Part shown: piece by piece, positions 45,221-54,134 of the stretch
Position numbering within the stretch: position 1 is the stretch's first letter
Layout of the letters: every line of letters begins with the position of its first letter
Assembly (NCBI RefSeq): GCF_022810305.1
Contig: NZ_JALGQH010000001.1
Coordinates: 248,001 to 312,000, forward strand
DNA: 64,000 bases
Direction of reading: 5' to 3'
From: Rhodococcus sp. ARC_M6
Lineage (GTDB): Bacteria; Actinomycetota; Actinomycetes; Mycobacteriales; Mycobacteriaceae
Position numbers and translations under genes: made by a program
The notes under the pieces: generated by a model
Told to the model about the DNA's origin: nothing
Seen by the model: the letters and a program-made list of their open reading frames with translations, nothing else
Databases searched by the model: none

Positions 45221-46184
45221 CTAGAACACTGTGGTCCAGTCGTCTTTGACACTGACCACCGTCCAGTTGTTGTCGAGGGCTAGTTGGAGTGCTTCTTCGG
45301 CGCCCGTCACATAGTCGAACTCACGGTCGGGATCGTCATGGAGTACTAGAAGACGCAGAGCGGGGCGATTCGGTTGCTCGGAAAACTTCAGCATGGGAAT
45401 GTCGCCGTTGCTGTTGGCGGCTGCCATGAGAGGCCGTCGGCCGGTTCTGTTCCAGATCCGAATCGGCTTTTCCGGACCGTCGTCGACTACATCTACCGCT
45501 GGCTTGCGCCAGATACTGCCGCTGGTGCCGTCGTCCCGCCAGTCCAGTGACACGCCGCTGCCAATGACTCGCTGTCGCGGGATACCCGTACACCTCTTCG
45601 CTGATAGGCCGCATGAAGTCGCGTCCGCCGCCGGAGACGATGTAGTTTCGGAAACCGTTGTCTCTCAGGTATTTCAGCAACTCGACCATTGGGGTGTAGC
45701 TGCACGTCAAGTAGCTGCGGTCAAGGGTGGGATGACGGGCGGCACGTAGAAATGTGTCGGCCTGGGCCTCGAATTCCTCGACGGTGACTTCGGCGAACCC
45801 CGTCAACACACCGGCAGCAAGGACCTTCAAGGCTGTGTCGTCGCCGCGGTAGTGCGCGGTGATCACGTCGTTCAACCACACATAGTCCCGGGTGTACGCG
45901 GCCCGCCAGGGTTGGCGGGTACGGAGCTGCGGGTCGTGTTCGGCCATCTCCACCAGACGGCGCAGGATGAAGTCGAGTTGGATCGGCATCGGCTTCTCAC
46001 ACCACAAGGTGCCGTCGTTGTCGAAAACCGCGATGCGGTCTTCCGCTGGGACTTCGTCAGGATCGCCTCGGGTGGTCACCCGCTCGACGAAGTCCACAAT
46101 GGCTCGCTTACTCTCGCCGGCTTGCCAGGTCAGGAGGGGATCGTGCGCATCCGAGTTCGCGTCACCACCGAGAGGATTGCTCAT
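45221..46184 (-). pseudogene. HAD-family hydrolase, frameshifted
   Basis: The 5' part reads a HAD phosphatase: RIAVFDNDGTLWCEKPMPIQ, then YIVSGGGRDFMRPISEEVYG. At 45586-45588 an extra base in a run of three C (GGG on the coding strand) shifts the frame; removing it restores Y-G-I-P-R-Q-R-V-I-G-S-G and continues cleanly to LVLHDDPDREFDYVTGAEEA and VVSVKDDWTTVF. The restored enzyme would be about 320 aa. In its family it sits next to arylsulfatases, as here. A sequencing slip could also explain a one-base change. Confidence 0.85.
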
Positions 46185-46256
46185 GATGTCGGCTTCCTAC
46201 TGAACGGGTCGTGACGCCCAGCCATCTCATCATCTGATCCGGCGGCGGATATGACA

Positions 46257-46299
46257 TCGCCCGTTTCGGGCGAGCTGGGTTTCGGTCACCCGTTTCGGG
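46257..46299. promoter_or_regulatory. Repeated CCCGTTTCGGG motif in a divergent promoter
   Basis: CCCGTTTCGGG occurs at 46260-46270 and 46289-46299, 29 bp apart; the first is extended to TCGCCCG/CGGGCGA. Both lie between the divergent HAD and arylsulfatase pseudogenes and may be binding sites of one regulator. Confidence 0.4.
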
Positions 46300-46361
46300 G
46301 GATGCCACCGACTATGCGGCCGCAGAGGCTGGAAGTGAGACCACACACAAGGAGCCAGGTC

Positions 46362-48722
46362 ATGGCCAAAACATTCAACGGCGTCGTCAATCTCGATATT
46401 CGTGACTCGGTCCCCGACTGGGGGCCTTACGAGCAACCGAAAGCGGCGCCCGGGACACCGAATATTCTCTACATCGTGCTCGACGACATTGGCTTCGGCG
46501 CACTCGGCTGTTACGGCGGGCCGATCGAGACTCCCAACATCGACCGAATCGCGGCGAACGGATTGCGGTACGGCCAATGGCACACCACTGCGCTGTGTTC
46601 CCCGACGCGATCGTGCTTGCTGACCGGCCGCAACCACACCACAAACGGCATGGCCTGTATCAGCGAGTGTGCAGTCGGCTTTCCCGGCGGAAACGGTCAC
46701 ATCCCTCCGGAATGCGCCACACTCGCCGAGGTTCTGGTCGGGCAGGGGTTCAGTACCGCGATGGTCGGAAAATGGCACCTGTGCGCTGAGGACGAGATGA
46801 ATCTTGCCTCCACTAAACGGAATTGGCCGGTCGGTCGAGGTTTCGAGCGCCTCTACGGATTCCTCGGCGCCGAGACAAACCAGTGGTATCCAGATTTGGT
46901 TCACGACAACCACCCCGTCGAACAACCGTCGACGCCGGAAGAGGGGTATCACTTCAGCGTCGACATCACCGACAGGGCCCTCGAGTACATCGGGGATGTG
47001 AAGGCGATCGCTCCGGAGCGGCCGGTATTCCTGTACTACGCACCAGGGTGTGCGCACGCCCCGCATCACGCGCCGCGCGAATGGGCTGATCGGTACGCCG
47101 GCAGATTCGACGCAGGCTACGAAGCGATGAGGGACGAAATTTTAGCTAGGCAGAAGGCGATGGGCCTGGTCCCACCGAACACCGTGCTGCCGTCGCTCAA
47201 CCCGATCGGAACCCCGGAGACGAGAACAGGACCCGGCGGCGAGCAGTTTCCGCCGTTGGATTTCACGCGTCCCTGGGACACTCTCTCGGCGGACGAGCAG
47301 CGATTATTCGCTCGGATGGCCGAGGTGTACGCGGGCTTTCTCTCACACTGCGACGATCAGATCGGACGACTCCTCGCCTACCTCGAGGAGATCGAACAAC
47401 TCGACAACACCATCATCGTGGTGGTCTCCGACAACGGTGCCAGCGGCGAGGGTGGGCCCAACGGCTCGGTCAACGAGAACAAGATCGCTAACGGAGTGCC
47501 GGACGATCTGGCCGAGAACCTGGCAAAGTTGGACCAGTTGGGCAGCACCGAGACCTACAACCATTACCCGAACGGGTGGGCTATGGCTTTCAACGCCCCG
47601 TTCAAGATGTGGAAGCGGTACTCGTTCAACGGCGGCACCTGCGACCCGTGCGTCATTTCGTGGCCCGAGGGAATCGCGGCTCGTGGTGAAATTCGGGACC
47701 AGTACCACCACGCCATCGATGTAGTCCCGACATTGCTCGACTGTGTCGGTCTGGAACTCCCCGACACAGTGAAGGGATATACCCAGCATCCGATCCAGGG
47801 CGTGAGTATGCGCTACAGCTTCGACGCCGGAAACATTCCGACGGCCAAGCACACTCAGTTCTACTCGATGCTCGGAGGTCGCGGAATCTGGCACGACGGT
47901 TGGAAGGCCGTCACGACACACCCGACGCTGAGCGGATAGGGTCACTTCTCGGAAGATACCTGGGAGCTTTACCATACCGAGGTGGACCGGGCTGAACTCC
48001 ACGACAGAGCAGCAGACGAACCCGGTCGGCTCGCCGAACTCGTCGGGTTGTGGTTTCACGAAGCAGGTGCCAATCAGGCTCTGCCGCTGGATGATCGCTC
48101 CGGCGTCGAACTTCTCACCACGCCACGGCCCCAACTAGCGCCTCCCCGCAACCGCTACGTCTACCGACCCGGTGGAGCTGAAGTGCCAGAGGCCGTCGCG
48201 GTCAACCTTCGCAACCGCTCCTTCTCGATCGGTGCCGTCGTAGATCTACCGGAACCGGGCGCGGAAGGAGTTCTGTTCTCGCACGGTGGGAGGTTCGGTG
48301 GGCACTCCCTGTATGTCAAGGACAACCGCCTGCACTATGTGTACAACTTCCTCGGTAGCGAACAGGAGAAAATCGACGCCAACGAGGATCTTCCGATCGG
48401 TGAAAACCTTTTACTGGCAGCTTCTTTCGACAAGGAGGGTGAGGACCCGCCAGGAACTGCCCACGGTCTGCTGAGCCTCTACTACGGAGACAGGAAGGTC
48501 GGTGAGGGCCGGATCCGAACTCAGCCAGGCAAATTCAGTATCGGAGGCGGGGAAGGACTCAACGCGGGCCGAGACAGCGGTGAGCCCGTCACCGACGACT
48601 ACTCGGGGACGTCTCCATGGGCATTCACAGGTGGGACGCTCAACCGGGTGGCCGTCGATGTCAGCGGTGAACCGTATGTTGATCTGGAACGTGAGGCCGT
48701 CGCCATGCTGTCGCGCGAATAG
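46362..48722 (+). pseudogene. atsA: AtsA-type arylsulfatase, interrupted by an in-frame TAG
   Basis: Codes for a 786-codon arylsulfatase, the length expected of mycobacterial AtsA (787 aa). The sulfatase signature with the formylglycine Cys is LCSPTRSCLLTGR, metal ligands lie in VLDDIGFG and VVVSDNGASGEGG, and the C-terminal beta domain (RNRYVYRPGGAE; YVKDNRLHYVYNFLG) is complete. TAG at 47937-47939 interrupts codon 526; homologues have Trp (TGG) there (P-x-LSG-W-GHF). The frame continues unbroken after it. Without suppression it yields a 525-aa product missing the C-terminal domain. AAGGAG precedes the ATG. Confidence 0.9.
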
Positions 48723-48737
48723 CTGGTGACGGTGCAT

Positions 48738-49462
48738 TCAACTCTCTTGCAGGATCTTCTGATCGGCGATGCCTGCCGCCGGCCTGCGTAGCAGTGCAAG
48801 GGGAGCGGCATACAACTGTTTCTTGATTTCTCCGAGAGTGTGGCCCCGGGTGGTGGTCAGTGTGCGAGCGCGTTCGACTGCCTTGGCCAGAACTTCAGCT
48901 TCGGAGGCAATTTCATCGACGAGTCCTGCTGTCAGCGCATCGATTCCGCCGTATCGTCGACCGGTGGCAAGTGCAGTGTGCGCGTAGGTAGCCGCGACGC
49001 GAGCAACGCAATGCTGCCGGGCGTGTAACTTGCCCCGATGGTGATACCGGGTAGACAGAAGTATCCGCGATCTTCACGAATCACGATGTGATCGTGTGCT
49101 GCTGCCAGGATTGCGCCGCCGCCGAATGCATGTCCGACGACGGCGGCGGTTGTCGACATCGGGAAGATCAACAACCGTTCGAACAGCGTCTCCACATGAT
49201 CGATGTACTGATTCGCCTGGTCGGTGTTCTGGAGGATCCAGGCGGTGTCCAGTCCGGTGGAATAGAACTTTCCGGTGGCAGTCGTGACCAAGGCACATGG
49301 GCCGGTGTGGGCCTCGACCTCGTCGAGTAGAGCGTTGACGGTATCGAGCCAGTCCGGATGAAACGGATTCGGTGTATCGCGTTCTCCGGTGTTTCCGAAG
49401 TTCAGGATGAAGACATTTTCGTCGCGCTCCAAATACGGCATATCGGGCGACAATACTGACAT
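48738..49462 (-). pseudogene. Crotonase-superfamily (enoyl-CoA hydratase/isomerase) pseudogene
   Basis: The first frame reads NVFILNFGNTGERDTPNPFH, then GHAFGGGAILAAAHDHIVIR (the oxyanion-hole region) and ends in a stop at 48932. Near 48975-48985 a frameshift breaks it; the next frame resumes as TALATGRRYGGIDALTAGLV and runs to a stop at 48738, with the typical acyl-CoA tail ALLRRPAAGIADQKILQES. Restored length is about 240 aa, normal for the family. The reaction would be hydration or isomerisation of an enoyl-CoA. Confidence 0.82.
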
Positions 49463-49560
49463 GGCGCGAAGTTGTCTCGAGTTGAGGACTATTTGCGTGC
49501 AGTGAAAGCTGCCGACGGTTGAAGCACCCTGGTAGGGGTATTCACTGTCTCGCTGGATTT

Positions 49561-49905
49561 TGTGCCTATTTTGGACGAATCTGTATCGCCTGGTACCGCA
49601 TTCGCGTCGACCCCGAGCAATCGTGATCGGAGATCAGATACTGGCCGGCGGCGGAAGTTACGTACTCGGCAACCTGTTGATCTCCGCTATCACAGCGGGG
49701 TGCACATTCGGATGGCTGCTGCTTTTCGATGTGCCCTACCTGCTGGTCCTCGCTCTTCTCGTTGCCCTGCTCGATCTCATCCCTGTCGTCGGTTCCACTC
49801 TTGCCGGAGTGATCGTTGCGTTGGTTTCGCTGACAGTCTCGGTACCAACGGCATTGGCGACGGTCGGATTCTTCGTTGCACTTCGTTTGATCAATGATCT
49901 TTCGG
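49561..49905 (+). pseudogene. AI-2E-family permease, N-terminal-side fragment
   Basis: Reads LYRLVPHSRRPRAIVIGDQI, then GWLLLFDVPYLLVLALLVAL and LDLIPVVGSTLAGVIVALVS, the central part of AI-2E/PerM permeases. The first about 200 residues are missing upstream and the match stops near LRLINDL where homologues continue LLVPKIMG. The C-terminal part is found at 52354-52443, beyond two insertion elements. Confidence 0.8.
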
Positions 49906-50945
49906 CGCAAACTCGGTCGTTCAGGGCCGGGACAGCCGAACCTGTCGGTACCTGCCGTTAGTGTCTCGGGTATGGCTACGGGGGTGGTGAAGCGGGCATA
50001 CAAGTACCGTTTCTATCCGACGTGCGGGCAAGCTGAGCAGCTTGGCGGAGCCGTCGAAAGGCCCACTGCAGGAATCGTTACGGCAGTTGCAGGGTGCGTT
50101 CGACAAGTTCTGGCGGGGGCAGAACCGGTATCCGACGTTCAAAAAAGGGGTGTTTCGAAGGATTCGGCAACGTATTTTGCGAACTGCTTCACCTACCGGG
50201 GATTGCCCGACGATGTGGTGCCTTCTCAGGTGACGATGTCCCGTAATTTGGGCAGTACCATATTTCGATTCTCGTCGAGACCGAGATCGCTGCACTGACG
50301 CCGACGGACCACGTTGTCGGCGTCGATGCCGGGATCACGAGCCTGTTCACGCTCTCGACGGGGGAGAAGATCGACAACCCGCGTCATGAGGCGAAGGATC
50401 GGGTGCGGTTGGCGAAAGCGCAACCGGCGCTGGCGAAAAAACAGAAGGGATCGGCTAACCGGGCGAAGGCCCGGTTGAAGGTAGCGAAAATCTATGGGCG
50501 TGTTGCTGATCGGCGACGCGACCATTTGCACCAACTCTCCACTCGGCTGGTGCGCGAAAACCAAGTGATCGCCGTCGAGACGTTGAGTGTGCGGAACATG
50601 CTGAAGAATCGCAGTTTGTCGCGGGCGATTTCGGATGCGGCGTGGTCGGAGTTCCGGTCGATGCTCGAGTACAAAGCGGGTTGGTACGGGCGGCGGGTGG
50701 TGACGATCGACCGGTTTTATCCGTCGTCGAAAACCTGCTCGGTGTGTGGTGTTGTGGTGGAGTCGTTGCCGTTGGATGTGCGGGTGTGGACGTGCCGGTG
50801 CGGAGCGCATCACGATCGGGATATCAATGCTGCGATCAATATTTTGGCCGTCGGGCTGGCGGTGTCGGCCTGTGGAGATGGTGTGAGTCCTCTTCTCGTG
50901 TAAGCGAGGGGAGGCGACTGTCTGTGAAGTAGGAACCCTGGGATG
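49905..50945 (+). mobile_element. TnpB-only IS200/IS605-type element, decayed
   Basis: The tnpB remnant plus flanking non-coding ends. After the tnpB stop the sequence reads GAAGTAGGAACCCTG, of the kind that ends the guide-RNA (omega RNA) region of related elements. No tnpA is present. Ends are estimates. Confidence 0.55.
49972..50903 (+). pseudogene. tnpB: RNA-guided nuclease TnpB, degenerate
   Basis: N-terminus VKRAYKYRFYPTCGQAEQL is intact, then about 60 residues are missing and the frame shifts several times (for example PLQESLRQLQGAFDKFW and RYPTFKK in one frame, YHISILVETEIAAL in another). From about 50290 the reading is good: RuvC Asp in VGVDAGITSLF, Glu in AVETLSVRN, zinc ribbon CSVCG/CRCG and the last Asp in HDRDINAAINI. 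The remnant is not expected to be active. Confidence 0.85.
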
Positions 50946-50998
50946 TGAGTTTGAGGGGCAACATGGGGTGTGAGCCCTGTGGGGTGCCTCTCTATTGG

Positions 50999-52060
50999 TC
51001 AAGAAGCCTTGGCGAGCGTTTTCGAAGGTGCTCGTGCACTCCGCTTTTCATCGGCGAGCATGATTCGCCAGAGGTATCCGGCGAGGTGTCGTTTGAGTGC
51101 ACGTGCTGCGGTGCGAGGTGGTTTTCCTTCGGCGATTTTCTTGTCGTAGAACGTTCGGCCGGCGCTGTCGGGCATGCGTATCTGGATCATGGCGATCGTG
51201 TAGATCGCCGAGTTGAGTTGCCGATCTCCGTATCGTGACAGTCGGTGCCGAGAAGAGTCGGCGCTGGCGATCTGGACGGGTGCGGTGCCGGTGTAGTTAG
51301 CGTAGGCGGCGGCGGTCGGAAACCGGCCGGCGTGTCCGCTGCGGCCGAGAAGTCGAGCCGCGAGAACGGGCCCGACGCCGTCGATCTCACGTAGTCGTGT
51401 GTCGTGCTGATCGAGGAGTGCGGTGGTCTTCTTGCTGTTGACGGTGAGTTGTTCGTCGAATCGTTCGACGTCTGCGATAAGTTCCTTCGCGAGTTGGAGT
51501 CGGACTTTGTCGGGTTCGGTTTTGGCCCGGAATCCACGGAGGGCGGCGGCAGCTTTCTTCGGTGTCAGCGAGGACGGTGCACCTCCGGCCATCAACTCTC
51601 GCAGCAGTGCGTGTAGTTGGTTGACGGTTCGGGTTCGACTGTGAGACAGGTTGACTCGTCGTTCGTCGAGGATTTCCAGTGCATCGTTGATGGACTCGGG
51701 GTGAATTTGTCGTGCATCACCTTGCAGGGCTGCGACGCTCGCTGCTGCGGCCGCATCGATGCGATCGTTCTTGCGTCGGCCACCTCGGGATAGTTCACGA
51801 ACACGAGCGGTGGCGGTGGTCGGGATGTCGAAGACGAGCTCACCGAGTGCGAGTAGCCACAATGCGAGGTGGTGTCCGAGTCCGTCTGCGTTCTCGATAG
51901 CCCAGCGGCGGTCCGGCCAGGCTTTGGCCCAGGCGATCAGTCGTTTGTAATCCGTGATGGAGGCATCGATCCGTATCGATCCCAGGTCGGTGTTGGTGGT
52001 GGAGTCGAGTGCTGTCGCGGTGTGGGTGGACTTGTGCGGATCGATACCGATGACGATCAT
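50999..52060 (-). CDS. IS110-family transposase (DEDD recombinase)
   Basis: A 353-aa transposase that appears intact. The N-terminal DEDD/RuvC-like domain has Asp in IGIDPHKSTH, Glu in WAIENADGLG and the acidic pair in RKNDRIDAAAA. The C-terminal Transposase_20 domain has IDGVGPVLAARLLG and the conserved Ser region in APVQIASADSSRHRLSRYG. The family moves as a circular intermediate, guided by a structured bridge RNA. ATG at 52060 has GGAAC upstream; codons to 52108 are open but unsupported. Confidence 0.93.
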   Translation of the reverse strand: MIVIGIDPHKSTHTATALDSTTNTDLGSIRIDASITDYKRLIAWAKAWPDRRWAIENADGLGHHLALWLLALGELVFDIPTTATARVRELSRGGRRKNDRIDAAAAASVAALQGDARQIHPESINDALEILDERRVNLSHSRTRTVNQLHALLRELMAGGAPSSLTPKKAAAALRGFRAKTEPDKVRLQLAKELIADVERFDEQLTVNSKKTTALLDQHDTRLREIDGVGPVLAARLLGRSGHAGRFPTAAAYANYTGTAPVQIASADSSRHRLSRYGDRQLNSAIYTIAMIQIRMPDSAGRTFYDKKIAEGKPPRTAARALKRHLAGYLWRIMLADEKRSARAPSKTLAKAS

Positions 52061-52197
52061 GGAGTTCGGTTCCTTTTCGCTCGATGGATTGGGATCCGCG
52101 GCGGACATTCCGACTTCAAGTACCTCTCACAGCAGCTTGTGGTCACGCCTCTCTCGAGTCACGCCGCGAACGCAGACCGGAGGGGGTGACACACCCC
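52061..52197 (-). ncRNA. Candidate bridge RNA region of the IS110 element
   Basis: The 137-bp stretch upstream of the transposase is non-coding and lies where IS110 elements encode their bridge RNA (established in IS621). I see no further sequence proof beyond position; the two guide loops have not been identified. Confidence 0.35.
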
Positions 52198-52353
52198 GCT
52201 GGAGTCAACCCAAACTGCGGGTGACAGGAATCTCGCGAGTCATTCCCTCTCGTCTACTACGACACGATATGGCTGCAACCTCTTGGATCGTGCCGGTACA
52301 TTCCATATAAGTCGGAATCTCGGTCGGTTCACGGCCGAGAGGAAGTCAAGGGG

Positions 52354-52443
52354 ATTGTCGGAGCTTTTCCGGCGATTCCGATCGCAGCGGGACTCCTCCT
52401 GCTGGCGAGGGCGATTCTGTTCCCCAGACTCGATGCGACTTGA
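52354..52443 (+). pseudogene. AI-2E-family permease, C-terminal fragment
   Basis: Reads IVGAFPAIPIAAGLLLLARA then ILFPRLDAT and a TGA, the usual C-terminus of AI-2E permeases (G-x-IPVAAA-n-FPRLD). It is the counterpart of 49561-49905; the middle of the gene is absent. The 150 bp between the IS110 end and this fragment shows no similarity that I can see. Confidence 0.75.
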
Positions 52444-52458
52444 TGCTCAATCAACATG

Positions 52459-52506
52459 GCGCACAGTCCCTCCCAATGTCCGGAAATGCCGGGAGGGGCT
52501 GTGCGC
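52459..52506 (-). terminator. Terminator after the MFS gene
   Basis: 16-bp arms GCGCACAGTCCCTCCC / GGGAGGGGCTGTGCGC with one mismatch, 10 bp past the efflux gene stop. Confidence 0.85.
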
Positions 52507-52515
52507 GGTTGGAAT

Positions 52516-53985
52516 TCAGTTCGCGTTGGCAGGTTCCCTCACGGCCGAGTTGCCGTGATTTTCCGTGGTGGAGTTCGGTTTTTGGAACTTGGGAATGAAC
52601 GAGGTCAGGATGAGCGCGATAATCGCGGATCCGGCGGCCAGGGCCATGATCACCCGGAAAGCGTTTTCGGAAGGCAGCGTTGCGCCGCCGAGCGACATCG
52701 TCATCTGGGCGATGACAACACCGGCAATGGCGCTGGCGAAGGACGTTCCCAGTGAGCGCATCAGTGTGTTGAAACTGTTGGCTGCGCCGGTTTCCGACAG
52801 TGGGACGGCGCCCATGATGAGGGCAGGCATTGCGCCGTAGGCCATTCCGGTACCGGCACCGGTGATGATCGCGATCATGATCAGCTGCCAGATCGAATGC
52901 ATAGCGAAGATGCCGATTGCGTAACCGACCGCGACTACAACGGCACCGATCATGAGGGTGATTTTGGCACCGTACAAGTTGGTGATGCGGGAGGAGACGG
53001 GCGCGATCAACATCATGACGATGCCGGACGGAGCCATAACCAGGCCCGCGGTAAGCATGGATCCGCCGAGTCCGAAGCCGGTGGCTTCGGGCAGTTGAAC
53101 AACCTGCGGGAAAACCATACTCAGGGCGAACATCGCAAACCCGAAGACGATGGATGCGAGGTTAGTGAACAGCACCTGTGGACGTACGGACACCCGCAGG
53201 TTGATCAGCGGCTGAGGGGTTCGCAGTTCCCACCATCCCCAGATGACAAACGCGACCAGCGAGAAACCGAGCATGGTGAGAGTCTGGGTGCTTGTCCAAC
53301 CCCAGGAGTTGCCCTTGGATATCGCCAGGAGGAGGGCGATCAGAGCGGCAGAGAGTGATACGGCGCCGACGAAGTCGAACTTGCCGCCGGTCCGAACCGT
53401 GGATTCGGGAACATTCACGACGACCAACGCTGTCACGAGGATGCCGAGGGCAGCCGATGTCCAGAACAGAACATGCCAGTTGGCGTATTCGGCAATAAGA
53501 GCTGCAAGTGGGAGACCAAGTGCGCCACCGACTCCCATTGATGCACCCATCGCTGCGACCGCGCCCGCAAGCTTCTTCGGGGGAAGCACGTCGCGCATGA
53601 TGCTGATGCCCAGTGGGATGACACCGGCGGCCAGTCCCTGCAATACGCGTCCGAAGATAAGCGGTACCAGGCTCGAACTCAGCGCTCCGATAACCGAGCC
53701 GGCTACGAGAAGAGCCAGGCTGATCAGAAGTAGTCGGCGTTTGCCGAACATGTCGCCCAACCGGCCCATTGTCGGGACAGCTACGGACGCGGCCAACAAT
53801 GTGGCCGTCACGGCCCACACGGTGTCCGACGCGGGTGCGTTCAAGTATTCGGGCAGATGCGGAATGATCGGGATGACAAGTGTTTGCATCAGGGAGACGA
53901 CGATGCCGGCGAACGCCAGAACTGCAACTACAGCGGTGGTGGACGGTGGCTTGGTCCCTACGGGTGCAGCAGTAGGTATCGACAT
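52516..53985 (-). CDS. MFS drug transporter, DHA2 (14-helix) type
   Basis: A 489-aa transporter. Motif A reads GRLGDMFGKRRLLLIS; the helix-4 region has FGRVLQGLAAGVIPLG, and motif C corresponds to GASMGVGGALGLPLAALIAE. The length and 14 helices fit proton-driven drug exporters of the EmrB/QacA type. It is divergent from a TetR regulator with an inverted-repeat operator between them (54028-54063), so drug-inducible expression is likely. Confidence 0.92.
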   Translation of the reverse strand: MSIPTAAPVGTKPPSTTAVVAVLAFAGIVVSLMQTLVIPIIPHLPEYLNAPASDTVWAVTATLLAASVAVPTMGRLGDMFGKRRLLLISLALLVAGSVIGALSSSLVPLIFGRVLQGLAAGVIPLGISIMRDVLPPKKLAGAVAAMGASMGVGGALGLPLAALIAEYANWHVLFWTSAALGILVTALVVVNVPESTVRTGGKFDFVGAVSLSAALIALLLAISKGNSWGWTSTQTLTMLGFSLVAFVIWGWWELRTPQPLINLRVSVRPQVLFTNLASIVFGFAMFALSMVFPQVVQLPEATGFGLGGSMLTAGLVMAPSGIVMMLIAPVSSRITNLYGAKITLMIGAVVVAVGYAIGIFAMHSIWQLIMIAIITGAGTGMAYGAMPALIMGAVPLSETGAANSFNTLMRSLGTSFASAIAGVVIAQMTMSLGGATLPSENAFRVIMALAAGSAIIALILTSFIPKFQKPNSTTENHGNSAVREPANAN

Positions 53986-54027
53986 TGAGGAGGCTCCATC
54001 GGAGAAAAGGGGAGATTTCGTGAATTA

Positions 54028-54063
54028 AGTCAATTGCTTGAACTAAAGTTAAAGCAGTTGACT
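54028..54063. promoter_or_regulatory. Likely TetR operator
   Basis: AGTCAATTGCTT and AAAGCAGTTGACT are near-perfect inverted arms (one mismatch) with an 11-bp spacer, 43 bp before the MFS start and 72 bp before the TetR start. Confidence 0.7.
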
Positions 54064-54134
54064 GACTTGATGCAAGGGTGCGATGTTGATGGTGACCAAG
54101 ATCTCGGGCGCAGGACTGCGCTGGGCTAGCGACT

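Larger units (their letters stand above)
50965..52197 (-). mobile_element. IS110-family insertion element
   Basis: Contains an intact IS110 transposase and a 5' non-coding part. GGGGTGTG occurs at 50965-50972 and inverted as CACACCCC at 52190-52197; I take these as approximate ends. IS110 elements lack long terminal repeats and target-site copies, so the ends are uncertain. It lies directly beside the TnpB element, inside the AI-2E gene. Confidence 0.6.

Noticed and set aside
49905-52197. The two mobile elements as one composite transposon
   Set aside because: They belong to unrelated mechanisms (IS605-type and IS110), differ in decay, and have no matching outer ends.
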